This document shows positions 12,481 to 26,000 of a stretch of 64,000 nt of DNA, one piece after another. Both the position numbers and the translations under genes were made by a program. Location: the NCBI GenBank assembly GCA_921293015.1, contig OV121086.1, positions 41,991,402 through 42,055,401 on the forward strand, written 5' to 3'. The stretch's first letter is position 1. Each line of letters starts with the position of its first letter. This stretch comes from Phorcus lineatus (Eukaryota; Mollusca; Gastropoda; Trochida; Trochidae). The notes beneath the pieces are model-generated. The model did not search any database. It worked only from the letters and a program-made list of their open reading frames with translations, and was not told the origin of the DNA.

Positions 12481-15400
12481 TTTTGCTCAATCGATAGAAC
12501 ACATTGTGATATACATTTGATGAAAGTTTCGTTGAGAAGTATGCATTTTTAAGAAAGTTATCGTGCTCGGTACAACAATATGCATATTTTCGACTTAGTC
12601 TTTTTCCGCGATTTTGGTCAAAATCGTCTATTTGTAAGTGGTTAAGCTCGAATCTGGAGCCCAAACGAAAGATCGGACTGAAAATTTGTTTTGCTCAATC
12701 GATAGAACACATTGTGATATACATTTGATGAAAGTTTCGTTGAGAAGTATGCATTTTTAAGAAAGTTATCGTGCTCGGTACAACAATATGCATATTTTCG
12801 ACTTAGTCTTTTTCCGCGATTTTGGTCAAAATCGTCTATTTGTAAGTGGTTAAGCTCGAATCTGGAGCCCAAACGAAAGATCGGACTGAAAATTTGTTTT
12901 GCTTAATCGATAGAACACATTGTGATGTACATTTGATGAAAGTTTCGTTGAGAAATATGCATTTTTAAGAAAGTTATCGTGCTCGGTACAACAATATGCA
13001 TATTTTCGACTTAGTCTTTTTCCGCGATTTTGGTCAAAATCGGCTATTTGTAAGTGGTTAAGCTCGAATCTGGAGCCCAAACGAAAGATCCGACTGAAAA
13101 TTTGTTTTGCTCAATCGATAGAACACATTGTGATGTACATTTGATGAAAGTTTGGTTTTGAAATATGCATTTTTAAGAAAGTTATCGTGCTCGGTACAAC
13201 AATATGCATATTTTCGACTTAGTCTTTTTCCGCGATTTTGGTCAAAATCGGCTATTTGTAAGTGGTTAAGCTCGAATCTGAAGCCCAAACGAAAAATCCG
13301 ACTGAAAATTTGTTTTGCTCAATCGATAGAACACATTGTGATATACATTTGATGAAAGTTTCGTTGAGAAGTATGCATTTTTAAGAAAGTTATCGTGCTC
13401 GGTACAACAATATGCATATTTTCGACTTAGTCTTTTTCCGCGATTTTGGTCAAAATCGTCTATTTGTAAGTGGTTAAGCTCGAATCTGGAGCCCAAACGA
13501 AAAATCCGACTGAAAATTTGTTTTGCTTAATCGATAGAACACATTGTGATGTACATTTGATGAAAGTTTCGTTGAGAAATATGCATTTTTAAGAAAGTTA
13601 TCGTGCTCGGTACAACAATATGCATATTTTCGACTTAGTCTTTTTCCGCGATTTTGATCAAAATCGGCTATTTGTAAGTGGTTAAGCTCGAATCTGGAGC
13701 CCAAACGAAAGATCCGACTGAAAATTTGTTTTGCTCAATCGATAGAACACATTGTGATGTACATTTGATGAAAGTTTGGTTTTGAAATATGCATTTTTAA
13801 GAAAGTTATCGTGCTCGGTACAACAATATGCATATTTTCGACTTAGTCTTTTTCCGCGATTTTGGTCAAAATCGGCTATTTGTAAGTGGTTAAGCTCGAA
13901 TCTGGAGCCCAAACGAAAAATCCGACTGAAAATTTGTTTTGCTCAATCGATAGAACACATTGTGATATACATTTGATGAAAGTTTCGTTGAGAAGTATGC
14001 ATTTTTAAGAAAGTTATCGTGCTCGGTACAACAATATGCATATTTTCGACTTAGTCTTTTTCCGCGATTTTGGTCAAAATCGTCTATTTGTAAGTGGTTA
14101 AGCTCGAATCTGGAGCCCAAACGAAAGATCGGACTGAAAATTTGTTTTGCTAAATCGATAGAACACATTGTGATGTACATTTGATGAAAGTTTCGTTGAG
14201 AAGTATGCATTTTTAAGAAAGTTATCGTGCTCGGTACAACAATATGCATATTTTCTACTTAGTCTTTTTCCGCGATTTTGGTCAAAATCGGCTATTTGTA
14301 AGTGGTTAAGCTCGAATCTGGAGCCCAAACGAAAAATCCGACTGAAAATTTGTTTTGCTCAATCGATAGAACACATTGTGATATACATTTGATGAAAGTT
14401 TCGTTGAGAAGTATGCATTTTTAAGAAAGTTATCGTGCTCGGTACAACAATATGCATATTTTCGACTTAGTCTTTTTCCGCGATTTTGGTCAAAATCGTC
14501 TATTTGTAAGTGGTTAAGCTCGAATCTGGAGCCCAAACGAAAGATCGGACTGAAAATTTGTTTTGCTTAATCGATAGAACACATTGTGATGTACATTTGA
14601 TGAAAGTTTCGTTGAGAAATATGCATTTTTAAGAAAGTTATCGTGCTCGGTACAACAATATGCATATTTTCGACTTAGTCTTTTTCCGCGATTTTGGTCA
14701 AAATCGTCTATTTGTAAGTGGTTAAGCTCGAATCTGGAGCCCAAACGAAAGATCGGACTGAAAATTTGTTTTGCTCAATCGATAGAACACATTGTGATAT
14801 ACATTTGATGAAAGTTTCGTTGAGAAGTATGCATTTTTAAGAAAGTTATCGTGCTCGGTACAACAATATGCATATTTTCGACTTAGTCTTTTTCCGCGAT
14901 TTTGGTCAAAATCGTCTATTTGTAAGTGGTTAAGCTCGAATCTGGAGCCCAAACGAAAGATCGGACTGAAAATTTGTTTTGCTTAATCGATAGAACACAT
15001 TGTGATGTACATTTGATGAAAGTTTCGTTGAGAAATATGCATTTTTAAGAAAGTTATCGTGCTCGGTACAACAATATGCATATTTTCGACTTAGTCTTTT
15101 TCCGCGATTTTGGTCAAAATCGGCTATTTGTAAGTGGTTAAGCTCGAATCTGGAGCCCAAACGAAAGATCCGACTGAAAATTTGTTTTGCTCAATCGATA
15201 GAACACATTGTGATGTACATTTGATGAAAGTTTGGTTTTGAAATATGCATTTTTAAGAAAGTTATCGTGCTCGGTACAACAATATGCATATTTTCGACTT
15301 AGTCTTTTTCCGCGATTTTGGTCAAAATCGGCTATTTGTAAGTGGTTAAGCTCGAATCTGAAGCCCAAACGAAAAATCCGACTGAAAATTTGTTTTGCTC

Positions 15401-16224
15401 AATCGATAGAACACATTGTGATATACATTTGATGAAAGTTTCGTTGAGAAGTATGCATTTTTAAGAAAGTTATCGTGCTCGGTACAACAATATGCATATT
15501 TTCGACTTAGTCTTTTTCCGCGATTTTGGTCAAAATCGTCTATTTGTAAGTGGTTAAGCTCGAATCTGGAGCCCAAACGAAAAATCCGACTGAAAATTTG
15601 TTTTGCTTAATCGATAGAACACATTGTGATGTACATTTGATGAAAGTTTCGTTGAGAAATATGCATTTTTAAGAAAGTTATCGTGCTCGGTACAACAATA
15701 TGCATATTTTCGACTTAGTCTTTTTCCGCGATTTTGATCAAAATCGGCTATTTGTAAGTGGTTAAGCTCGAATCTGGAGCCCAAACGAAAGATCCGACTG
15801 AAAATTTGTTTTGCTCAATCGATAGAACACATTGTGATGTACATTTGATGAAAGTTTGGTTTTGAAATATGCATTTTTAAGAAAGTTATCGTGCTCGGTA
15901 CAACAATATGCATATTTTCGACTTAGTCTTTTTCCGCGATTTTGGTCAAAATCGGCTATTTGTAAGTGGTTAAGCTCGAATCTGGAGCCCAAACGAAAAA
16001 TCCGACTGAAAATTTGTTTTGCTCAATCGATAGAACACATTGTGATATACATTTGATGAAAGTTTCGTTGAGAAGTATGCATTTTTAAGAAAGTTATCGT
16101 GCTCGGTACAACAATATGCATATTTTCGACTTAGTCTTTTTCCGCGATTTTGGTCAAAATCGTCTATTTGTAAGTGGTTAAGCTCGAATCTGGAGCCCAA
16201 ACGAAAGATCGGACTGAAAATTTG
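12481..16224. repeat. Alpha block with segmental duplication B (offset 2,080 bp)
   Basis: Monomers 61-78 read B B C K B C K B C B C B C K B C K B. Monomers 62-68 (12,689-14,144) match 72-78 (14,769-16,224). Both K monomers at the fourth position of the shared run carry a private A at site 177 (13,281 and 15,361, TCTGAAGC). Monomer 69 (14,145-14,352) has GCTAAATCG and TTCTACTTAG; the A at site 8 removes a minus-strand stop. Monomer 71 is a C with T147. Confidence 0.87.
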
Positions 16225-17888
16225 TTTTGCTTAATCGATAGAACACATTGTGATGTACATTTGATGAAAGTTTCGTTGAGAAGTATGCATTTTTAAGAAA
16301 GTTATCGTGCTCGGTACAACAATATGCATATTTTCGACTTAGTCTTTTTCCGCGATTTTGGTCAAAATCGTCTATTTGTAAGTGGTTAAGCTCGAATCTG
16401 GAGCCCAAACGAAAAATCCGACTGAAAATTTGTTTTGCTTAATCGATAGAACACATTGTGATGTACATTTGATGAAAGTTTCGTTGAGAAATATGCATTT
16501 TTAAGAAAGTTATCGTGCTCGGTACAACAATATGCATATTTTCGACTTAGTCTTTTTCCGCGATTTTGATCAAAATCGGCTATTTGTAAGTGGTTAAGCT
16601 CGAATCTGGAGCCCAAACGAAAGATCCGACTGAAAATTTGTTTTGCTCAATCGATAGAACACATTGTGATGTACATTTGATGAAAGTTTGGTTTTGAAAT
16701 ATGCATTTTTAAGAAAGTTATCGTGCTCGGTACAACAATATGCATATTTTCGACTTAGTCTTTTTCCGCGATTTTGGTCAAAATCGGCTATTTGTAAGTG
16801 GTTAAGCTCGAATCTGGAGCCCAAACGAAAAATCCGACTGAAAATTTGTTTTGCTCAATCGATAGAACACATTGTGATATACATTTGATGAAAGTTTCGT
16901 TGAGAAGTATGCATTTTTAAGAAAGTTATCGTGCTCGGTACAACAATATGCATATTTTCGACTTAGTCTTTTTCCGCGATTTTGGTCAAAATCGTCTATT
17001 TGTAAGTGGTTAAGCTCGAATCTGGAGCCCAAACGAAAGATCGGACTGAAAATTTGTTTTGCTTAATCGATAGAACACATTGTGATGTACATTTGATGAA
17101 AGTTTCGTTGAGAAATATGCATTTTTAAGAAAGTTATCGTGCTCGGTACAACAATATGCATATTTTCGACTTAGTCTTTTTCCGCGATTTTGATCAAAAT
17201 CGGCTATTTGTAAGTGGTTAAGCTCGAATCTGGAGCCCAAACGAAAGATCCGACTGAAAATTTGTTTTGCTCAATCGATAGAACACATTGTGATGTACAT
17301 TTGATGAAAGTTTGGTTTTGAAATATGCATTTTTAAGAAAGTTATCGTGCTCGGTACAACAATATGCATATTTTCGACTTAGTCTTTTTCCGCGATTTTG
17401 ATCAAAATCGGCTATTTGTAAGTGGTTAAGCTCGAATCTGGAGCCCAAACGAAAGATCCGACTGAAAATTTGTTTTGCTCAATCGATAGAACACATTGTG
17501 ATGTACATTTGATGAAAGTTTGGTTTTGAAATATGCATTTTTAAGAAAGTTATCGTGCTCGGTACAACAATATGCATATTTTCGACTTAGTCTTTTTCCG
17601 CGATTTTGGTCAAAATCGGCTATTTGTAAGTGGTTAAGCTCGAATCTGGAGCCCAAACGAAAAATCCGACTGAAAATTTGTTTTGCTCAATCGATAGAAC
17701 ACATTGTGATATACATTTGATGAAAGTTTCGTTGAGAAGTATGCATTTTTAAGAAAGTTATCGTGCTCGGTACAACAATATGCATATTTTCGACTTAGTC
17801 TTTTTCCGCGATTTTGGTCAAAATCGTCTATTTGTAAGTGGTTAAGCTCGAATCTGGAGCCCAAACGAAAGATCGGACTGAAAATTTG
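16225..17888. repeat. Alpha block: C C K B C K K B
   Basis: Monomers 79-86. Monomer 79 is a C with G59 and T147, a C/B mosaic. The K-K doublet at 17,265-17,680 breaks the trimer. The first K of the doublet has A137. Confidence 0.86.
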
Positions 17889-18720
17889 TTTTGCTTAATC
17901 GATAGAACACATTGTGATGTACATTTGATGAAAGTTTCGTTGAGAAATATGCATTTTTAAGAAAGTTATCGTGCTCGGTACAACAATATGCATATTTTCG
18001 ACTTAGTCTTTTTCCGCGATTTTGATCAAAATCGGCTATTTGTAAGTGGTTAAGCTCGAATCTGGAGCCCAAACGAAAGATCCGACTGAAAATTTGTTTT
18101 GCTCAATCGATAGAACACATTGTGATGTACATTTGATGAAAGGTTGGTTTTGAAATATGCATTTTTAAGAAAGTTATCGTGCTCGGTACAACAATATGCA
18201 TATTTTCGACTTAGTCTTTTTCCGCGATTTTGGTCAAAATCGGCTATTTGTAAGTGGTTAAGCTCGAATCTGGAGCCCAAACGAAAGATCCGACTGAAAA
18301 TTTGTTTTGCTTAATCGATAGAACACATTGTGATGTACATTTGATGAAAGTTTCGTTGAGAAATATGCATTTTTAAGAAAGTTATCGTGCTCGGTACAAC
18401 AATATGCATATTTTCGACTTAGTCTTTTTCCGCGATTTTGATCAAAATCGGCTATTTGTAAGTGGTTAAGCTCGAATCTGGAGCCCAAACGAAAGATCCG
18501 ACTGAAAATTTGTTTTGCTCAATCGATAGAACACATTGTGATGTACATTTGATGAAAGGTTGGTTTTGAAATATGCATTTTTAAGAAAGTTATCGTGCTC
18601 GGTACAACAATATGCATATTTTCGACTTAGTCTTTTTCCGCGATTTTGGTCAAAATCGGCTATTTGTAAGTGGTTAAGCTCGAATCTGGAGCCCAAACGA
18701 AAGATCCGACTGAAAATTTG
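17889..18720. repeat. Recent dimer duplication (416 bp): C-K, C-K
   Basis: Monomers 87-88 and 89-90. Both K monomers share a private G at site 47 (18,143 and 18,559, AAAGGTTGG), found nowhere else in the window, and both end GAAAGATCC. The shared private base shows direct local duplication. Confidence 0.92.
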
Positions 18721-19760
18721 TTTTGCTCAATCGATAGAACACATTGTGATATACATTTGATGAAAGTTTCGTTGAGAAGTATGCATTTTAAAGAAAGTTA
18801 TCGTGCTCGGTACAACAATATGCATATTTTCGACTTAGTCTTTTTCCGCGATTTTGGTCAAAATCGTCTATTTGTAAGTGGTTAAGCTCGAATCTGGAGC
18901 CCAAACGAAAGATCGGACTGAAAATTTGTTTTGCTTAATCGATAGAACACATTGTGATGTACATTTGATGAAAGTTTCGTTGAGAAATATGCATTTTTAA
19001 GAAAGTTATCGTGCTCGGTACAACAATATGCATATTTTCGACTTAGTCTTTTTCCGCGATTTTGATCAAAATCGGCTATTTGTAAGTGGTTAAGCTCGAA
19101 TCTGGAGCCCAAACGAAAGATCCGACTGAAAATTTGTTTTGCTCAATCGATAGAACACATTGTGATGTACATTTGATGAAAGTTTGGTTTTGAAATATGC
19201 ATTTTTAAGAAAGTTATCGTGCTCGGTACAACAATATGCATATTTTCGACTTAGTCTTTTTCCGCGATTTTGATCAAAATCGGCTATTTGTAAGTGGTTA
19301 AGCTCGAATCTGGAGCCCAAACGAAAGATCCGACTGAAAATTTGTTTTGCTCAATCGATAGAACACATTGTGATATACATTTGATGAAAGTTTCGTTGAG
19401 AAGTATGCATTTTTAAGAAAGTTATCGTGCTCGGTACAACAATATGCATATTTTCGACTTAGTCTTTTTCCGCGATTTTGATCAAAATCGGCTATTTGTA
19501 AGTGGTTAAGCTCGAATCTGGAGCCCAAACGAAAGATCCGACTGAAAATTTGTTTTGCTCAATCGATAGAACACATTGTGATGTACATTTGATGAAAGTT
19601 TGGTTTTGAAATATGCATTTTTAAGAAAGTTATCGTGCTCGGTACAACAATATGCATATTTTCGACTTAGTCTTTTTCCGCGATTTTGATCAAAATCGGC
19701 TATTTGTAAGTGATTAAGCTCGAATCTGGAGCCCAAACGAAAGATCCGACTGAAAATTTG
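18721..19760. repeat. Alpha block: B C K D K
   Basis: Monomers 91-95. Monomer 91 has A at 18,790 (CATTTTAAAG, site 70). The last K has A161. Confidence 0.86.
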
Positions 19761-22700
19761 TTTTGCTCAATCGATAGAACACATTGTGATATACATTTGA
19801 TGAAAGTTTCGTTGAGAAGTATGCATTTTTAAGAAAGTTATCGTGCTCGGTACAACAATATGCATATTTTCGACTTAGTCTTTTTCCGCGATTTTGATCA
19901 AAATCGGCTATTTGTAAGTGGTTAAGCTCGAATCTGGAGCCCAAACGAAAGATCCGACTGAAAATTTGTTTTGCTTAATCAATAGAACACATTGTGATGT
20001 ACATTTGATGAAAGTTTGGTTTTGAAATATGCATTTTTAAGAAAGTTATCGTGCTCGGTACAACAATATGCATATTTTCGACTTAGTCTTTTTCCGCGAT
20101 TTTGGTCAAAATCGGCTATTTGTAAGTGATTAAGCTCGAATCTGGAGCCCAAACGAAAAATCCGACTGAAAATTTGTTTTGCTCAATCGATAGAACACAT
20201 TGTGATATACATTTGATGAAAGTTTCGTTGAGAAGTATGCATTTTTAAGAAAGTTATCGTGCTCGGTACAACAATATGCATATTTTCGACTTAGTCTTTT
20301 TCCGCGATTTTGGTCAAAATCGTCTATTTGTAAGTGGTTAAGCTCGAATCTGGAGCCCAAACGAAAGATCGGACTGAAAATTTGTTTTGCTTAATCGATA
20401 GAACACATTGTGATGTACATTTGATGAAAGTTTCGTTGAGAAATATGCATTTTTAAGAAAGTTATCGTGCTCGGTACAACAATATGCATATTTTCGACTT
20501 AGTCTTTTTCCGCGATTTTGATCAAAATCGGCTATTTGTAAGTGGTTAAGCTCGAATCTGGAGCCCAAACGAAAGATCCGACTGAAAATTTGTTTTGCTC
20601 AATCGATAGAACACATTGTGATGTACATTTGATGAAAGTTTCGTTGAGAAATATGCATTTTTAAGAAAGTTATCGTGCTCGGTACAACAATATGCATATT
20701 TTCGACTTAGTCTTTTTCCGCGATTTTGGTCAAAATCGGCTATTTGTAAGTGGTTAAGCTCGAATCTGGAGCCCAAACGAAAAATCCGACTGAAAATTTG
20801 TTTTGCTCAATCGATAGAACACATTGTGATATACATTTGATGAAAGTTTCGTTGAGAAGTATGCATTTTTAAGAAAGTTATCGTGCTCGGTACAACAATA
20901 TGCATATTTTCGACTTAGTCTTTTTCCGCGATTTTGGTCAAAATCGTCTATTTGTAAGTGGTTAAGCTCGAATCTGGAGCCCAAACGAAAGATCGGACTG
21001 AAAATTTGTTTTGCTTAATCGATAGAACACATTGTGATGTACATTTGATGAAAGTTTCGTTGAGAAATATGCATTTTTAAGAAAGTTATCGTGCTCGGTA
21101 CAACAATATGCATATTTTCGACTTAGTCTTTTTCCGCGATTTTGATCAAAATCGGCTATTTGTAAGTGGTTAAGCTCGAATCTGGAGCCCAAACGAAAGA
21201 TCCGACTGAAAATTTGTTTTGCTCAATCGATAGAACACATTGTGATGTACATTTGATGAAAGTTTGGTTTTGAAATATGCATTTTTAAGAAAGTTATCGT
21301 GCTCGGTACAACAATATGCATATTTTCGACTTAGTCTTTTTCCGCGATTTTGGTCAAAATCGGCTATTTGTAAGTGGTTAAGCTCGAATCTGGAGCCCAA
21401 ACGAAAGATCCGACTGAAAATTTGTTTTGCTCAATCGATAGAACACATTGTGATATACATTTGATGAAAGTTTCGTTGAGAAGTATGCATTTTTAAGAAA
21501 GTTATCGTGCTCGGTACAACAATATGCATATTTTCGACTTAGTCTTTTTCCGCGATTTTGATCAAAATCGGCTATTTGTAAGTGGTTAAGCTCGAATCTG
21601 GAGCCCAAACGAAAGATCCGACTGAAAATTTGTTTTGCTTAATCGATAGAACACATTGTGATGTACATTTGATGAAAGTTTGGTTTTGAAATATGCATTT
21701 TTAAGAAAGTTATCGTGCTCGGTACAACAATATGCATATTTTCGACTTAGTCTTTTTCCGCGATTTTGGTCAAAATCGGCTATTTGTAAGTGATTAAGCT
21801 CGAATCTGGAGCCCAAACGAAAAATCCGACTGAAAATTTGTTTTGCTCAATCGATAGAACACATTGTGATATACATTTGATGAAAGTTTCGTTGAGAAGT
21901 ATGCATTTTTAAGAAAGTTATCGTGCTCGGTACAACAATATGCATATTTTCGACTTAGTCTTTTTCCGCGATTTTGGTCAAAATCGTCTATTTGTAAGTG
22001 GTTAAGCTCGAATCTGGAGCCCAAACGAAAGATCGGACTGAAAATTTGTTTTGCTTAATCGATAGAACACATTGTGATGTACATTTGATGAAAGTTTCGT
22101 TGAGAAATATGCATTTTTAAGAAAGTTATCGTGCTCGGTACAACAATATGCATATTTTCGACTTAGTCTTTTTCCGCGATTTTGATCAAAATCGGCTATT
22201 TGTAAGTGGTTAAGCTCGAATCTGGAGCCCAAACGAAAGATCCGACTGAAAATTTGTTTTGCTCAATCGATAGAACACATTGTGATGTACATTTGATGAA
22301 AGTTTCGTTGAGAAATATGCATTTTTAAGAAAGTTATCGTGCTCGGTACAACAATATGCATATTTTCGACTTAGTCTTTTTCCGCGATTTTGGTCAAAAT
22401 CGGCTATTTGTAAGTGGTTAAGCTCGAATCTGGAGCCCAAACGAAAAATCCGACTGAAAATTTGTTTTGCTCAATCGATAGAACACATTGTGATATACAT
22501 TTGATGAAAGTTTCGTTGAGAAGTATGCATTTTTAAGAAAGTTATCGTGCTCGGTACAACAATATGCATATTTTCGACTTAGTCTTTTTCCGCGATTTTG
22601 GTCAAAATCGTCTATTTGTAAGTGGTTAAGCTCGAATCTGGAGCCCAAACGAAAGATCGGACTGAAAATTTGTTTTGCTTAATCGATAGAACACATTGTG

Positions 22701-23088
22701 ATGTACATTTGATGAAAGTTTCGTTGAGAAATATGCATTTTTAAGAAAGTTATCGTGCTCGGTACAACAATATGCATATTTTCGACTTAGTCTTTTTCCG
22801 CGATTTTGATCAAAATCGGCTATTTGTAAGTGGTTAAGCTCGAATCTGGAGCCCAAACGAAAGATCCGACTGAAAATTTGTTTTGCTCAATCGATAGAAC
22901 ACATTGTGATGTACATTTGATGAAAGTTTGGTTTTGAAATATGCATTTTTAAGAAAGTTATCGTGCTCGGTACAACAATATGCATATTTTCGACTTAGTC
23001 TTTTTCCGCGATTTTGGTCAAAATCGGCTATTTGTAAGTGGTTAAGCTCGAATCTGGAGCCCAAACGAAAAATCCGACTGAAAATTTG
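19761..23088. repeat. Octamer higher-order repeat, two copies (1,664 bp each)
   Basis: Monomers 96-103 and 104-111 both read D K B C C B C K. The second C of each pair (20,593 and 22,257) shares an unusual C8 head, and the first K of each shares A161. Differences I see are at 19,981 (A, making AATCAATAG, which destroys the ATCGAT site) and 19,897 (A versus A at the same site, no change), plus the tail of the last K (G versus A at site 191). Confidence 0.85.
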
Positions 23089-26000
23089 TTTTGCTCAATC
23101 GATAGAACACATTGTGATATACATTTGATGAAAGTTTCGTTGAGAAGTATGCATTTTTAAGAAAGTTATCGTGCTCGGTACAACAATATGCATATTTTCG
23201 ACTTAGTCTTTTTCCGCGATTTTGGTCAAAATCGTCTATTTGTAAGTGGTTAAGCTCGAATCTGGAGCCCAAACGAAAAATCCGACTGAAAATTTGTTTT
23301 GCTTAATCGATAGAACACATTGTGATGTACATTTGATGAAAGTTTCGTTGAGAAATATGCATTTTTAAGAAAGTTATCGTGCTCGGTACAACAATATGCA
23401 TATTTTCGACTTAGTCTTTTTCCGCGATTTTGATCAAAATCGGCTATTTGTAAGTGGTTAAGCTCGAATCTGGAGCCCAAACGAAAGATCCGACTGAAAA
23501 TTTGTTTTGCTCAATCGATAGAACACATTGTGATGTACATTTGATGAAAGTTTGGTTTTGAAATATGCATTTTTAAGAAAGTTATCGTGCTCGGTACAAC
23601 AATATGCATATTTTCGACTTAGTCTTTTTCCGCGATTTTGGTCAAAATCGGCTATTTGTAAGTGATTAAGCTCGAATCTGGAGCCCAAACGAAAGATCCG
23701 ACTGAAAATTTGTTTTGCTCAATCGATAGAACACATTGTGATATACATTTGATGAAAGTTTCGTTGAGAAGTATGCATTTTTAAGAAAGTTATCGTGCTC
23801 GGTACAACAATATGCATATTTTCGACTTAGTCTTTTTCCGCGATTTTGGTCAAAATCGGCTATTTGTAAGTGGTTAAGCTCGAATCTGGAGCCCAAACGA
23901 AAGATCCGACTGAAAATTTGTTTTGCTCAATCGATAGAACACATTGTGATGTACATTTGATGAAAGTTTCGTTGAGAAATATGCATTTTTAAGAAAGTTA
24001 TCGTGCTCGGTACAACAATATGCATATTTTCGACTTAGTCTTTTTCCGCGATTTTGGTCAAAATCGGCTATTTGTAAGTGGTTAAGCTCGAATCTGGAGC
24101 CCAAACGAAAAATCCGACTGAAAATTTGTTTTGCTCAATCGATAGAACACATTGTGATATACATTTGATGAAAGTTTCGTTGAGAAGTATGCATTTTTAA
24201 GAAAGTTATCGTGCTCGGTACAACAATATGCATATTTTCGACTTAGTCTTTTTCCGCGATTTTGGTCAAAATCGTCTATTTGTAAGTGGTTAAGCTCGAA
24301 TCTGGAGCCCAAACGAAAGATCGGACTGAAAATTTGTTTTGCTTAATCGATAGAACACATTGTGATGTACATTTGATGAAAGTTTCGTTGAGAAATATGC
24401 ATTTTTAAGAAAGTTATCGTGCTCGGTACAACAATATGCATATTTTCGACTTAGTCTTTTTCCGCGATTTTGATCAAAATCGGCTATTTGTAAGTGGTTA
24501 AGCTCGAATCTGGAGCCCAAACGAAAGATCCGACTGAAAATTTGTTTTGCTCAATCGATAGAACACATTGTGATGTACATTTGATGAAAGTTTGGTTTTG
24601 AAATATGCATTTTTAAGAAAGTTATCGTGCTCGGTACAACAATATGCATATTTTCGACTTAGTCTTTTTCCGCGATTTTGGTCAAAATCGGCTATTTGTA
24701 AGTGGTTAAGCTCGAATCTGGAGCCCAAACGAAAAATCCGACTGAAAATTTGTTTTGCTCAATCGATAGAACACATTGTGATATACATTTGATGAAAGTT
24801 TCGTTGAGAAGTATGCATTTTTAAGAAAGTTATCGTGCTCGGTACAACAATATGCATATTTTCGACTTAGTCTTTTTCCGCGATTTTGGTCAAAATCGTC
24901 TATTTGTAAGTGGTTAAGCTCGAATCTGGAGCCCAAACGAAAAATCCGACTGAAAATTTGTTTTGCTTAATCGATAGAACACATTGTGATGTACATTTGA
25001 TGAAAGTTTCGTTGAGAAATATGCATTTTTAAGAAAGTTATCGTGCTCGGTACAACAATATGCATATTTTCGACTTAGTCTTTTTCCGCGATTTTGATCA
25101 AAATCGGCTATTTGTAAGTGGTTAAGCTCGAATCTGGAGCCCAAACGAAAGATCCGACTGAAAATTTGTTTTGCTCAATCGATAGAACACATTGTGATGT
25201 ACATTTGATGAAAGTTTGGTTTTGAAATATGCATTTTTAAGAAAGTTATCGTGCTCGGTACAACAATATGCATATTTTCGACTTAGTCTTTTTCCGCGAT
25301 TTTGGTCAAAATCGGCTATTTGTAAGTGATTAAGCTCGAATCTGGAGCCCAAACGAAAAATCCGACTGAAAATTTGTTTTGCTCAATCGATAGAACACAT
25401 TGTGATATACATTTGATGAAAGTTTCGTTGAGAAGTATGCATTTTTAAGAAAGTTATCGTGCTCGGTACAACAATATGCATATTTTCGACTTAGTCTTTT
25501 TCCGCGATTTTGGTCAAAATCGGCTATTTGTAAGTGGTTAAGCTCGAATCTGGAGCCCAAACGAAAAATCCGACTGAAAATTTGTTTTGCTCAATCGATA
25601 GAACACATTGTGATATACATTTGATGAAAGTTTCGTTGAGAAGTATGCATTTTTAAGAAAGTTATCGTGCTCGGTACAACAATATGCATATTTTCGACTT
25701 AGTCTTTTTCCGCGATTTTGGTCAAAATCGGCTATTTGTAAGTGGTTAAGCTCGAATCTGGAGCCCAAACGAAAGATCCGACTGAAAATTTGTTTTGCTC
25801 AATCGATAGAACACATTGTGATGTACATTTGATGAAAGTTTGGTTTTGAAATATGCATTTTTAAGAAAGTTATCGTGCTCGGTACAACAATATGCATATT
25901 TTCGACTTAGTCTTTTTCCGCGATTTTGGTCAAAATCGGCTATTTGTAAGTGGTTAAGCTCGAATCTGGAGCCCAAACGAAAAATCCGACTGAAAATTTG
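23089..26000. repeat. Alpha block: B C K D C B C K B C K D D K
   Basis: Monomers 112-125. The eight-monomer period continues: monomers 109-114 and 117-122 both read B C K B C K (22,465-23,712 and 24,129-25,376). D-D doublets begin here (25,377-25,792). Confidence 0.85.
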
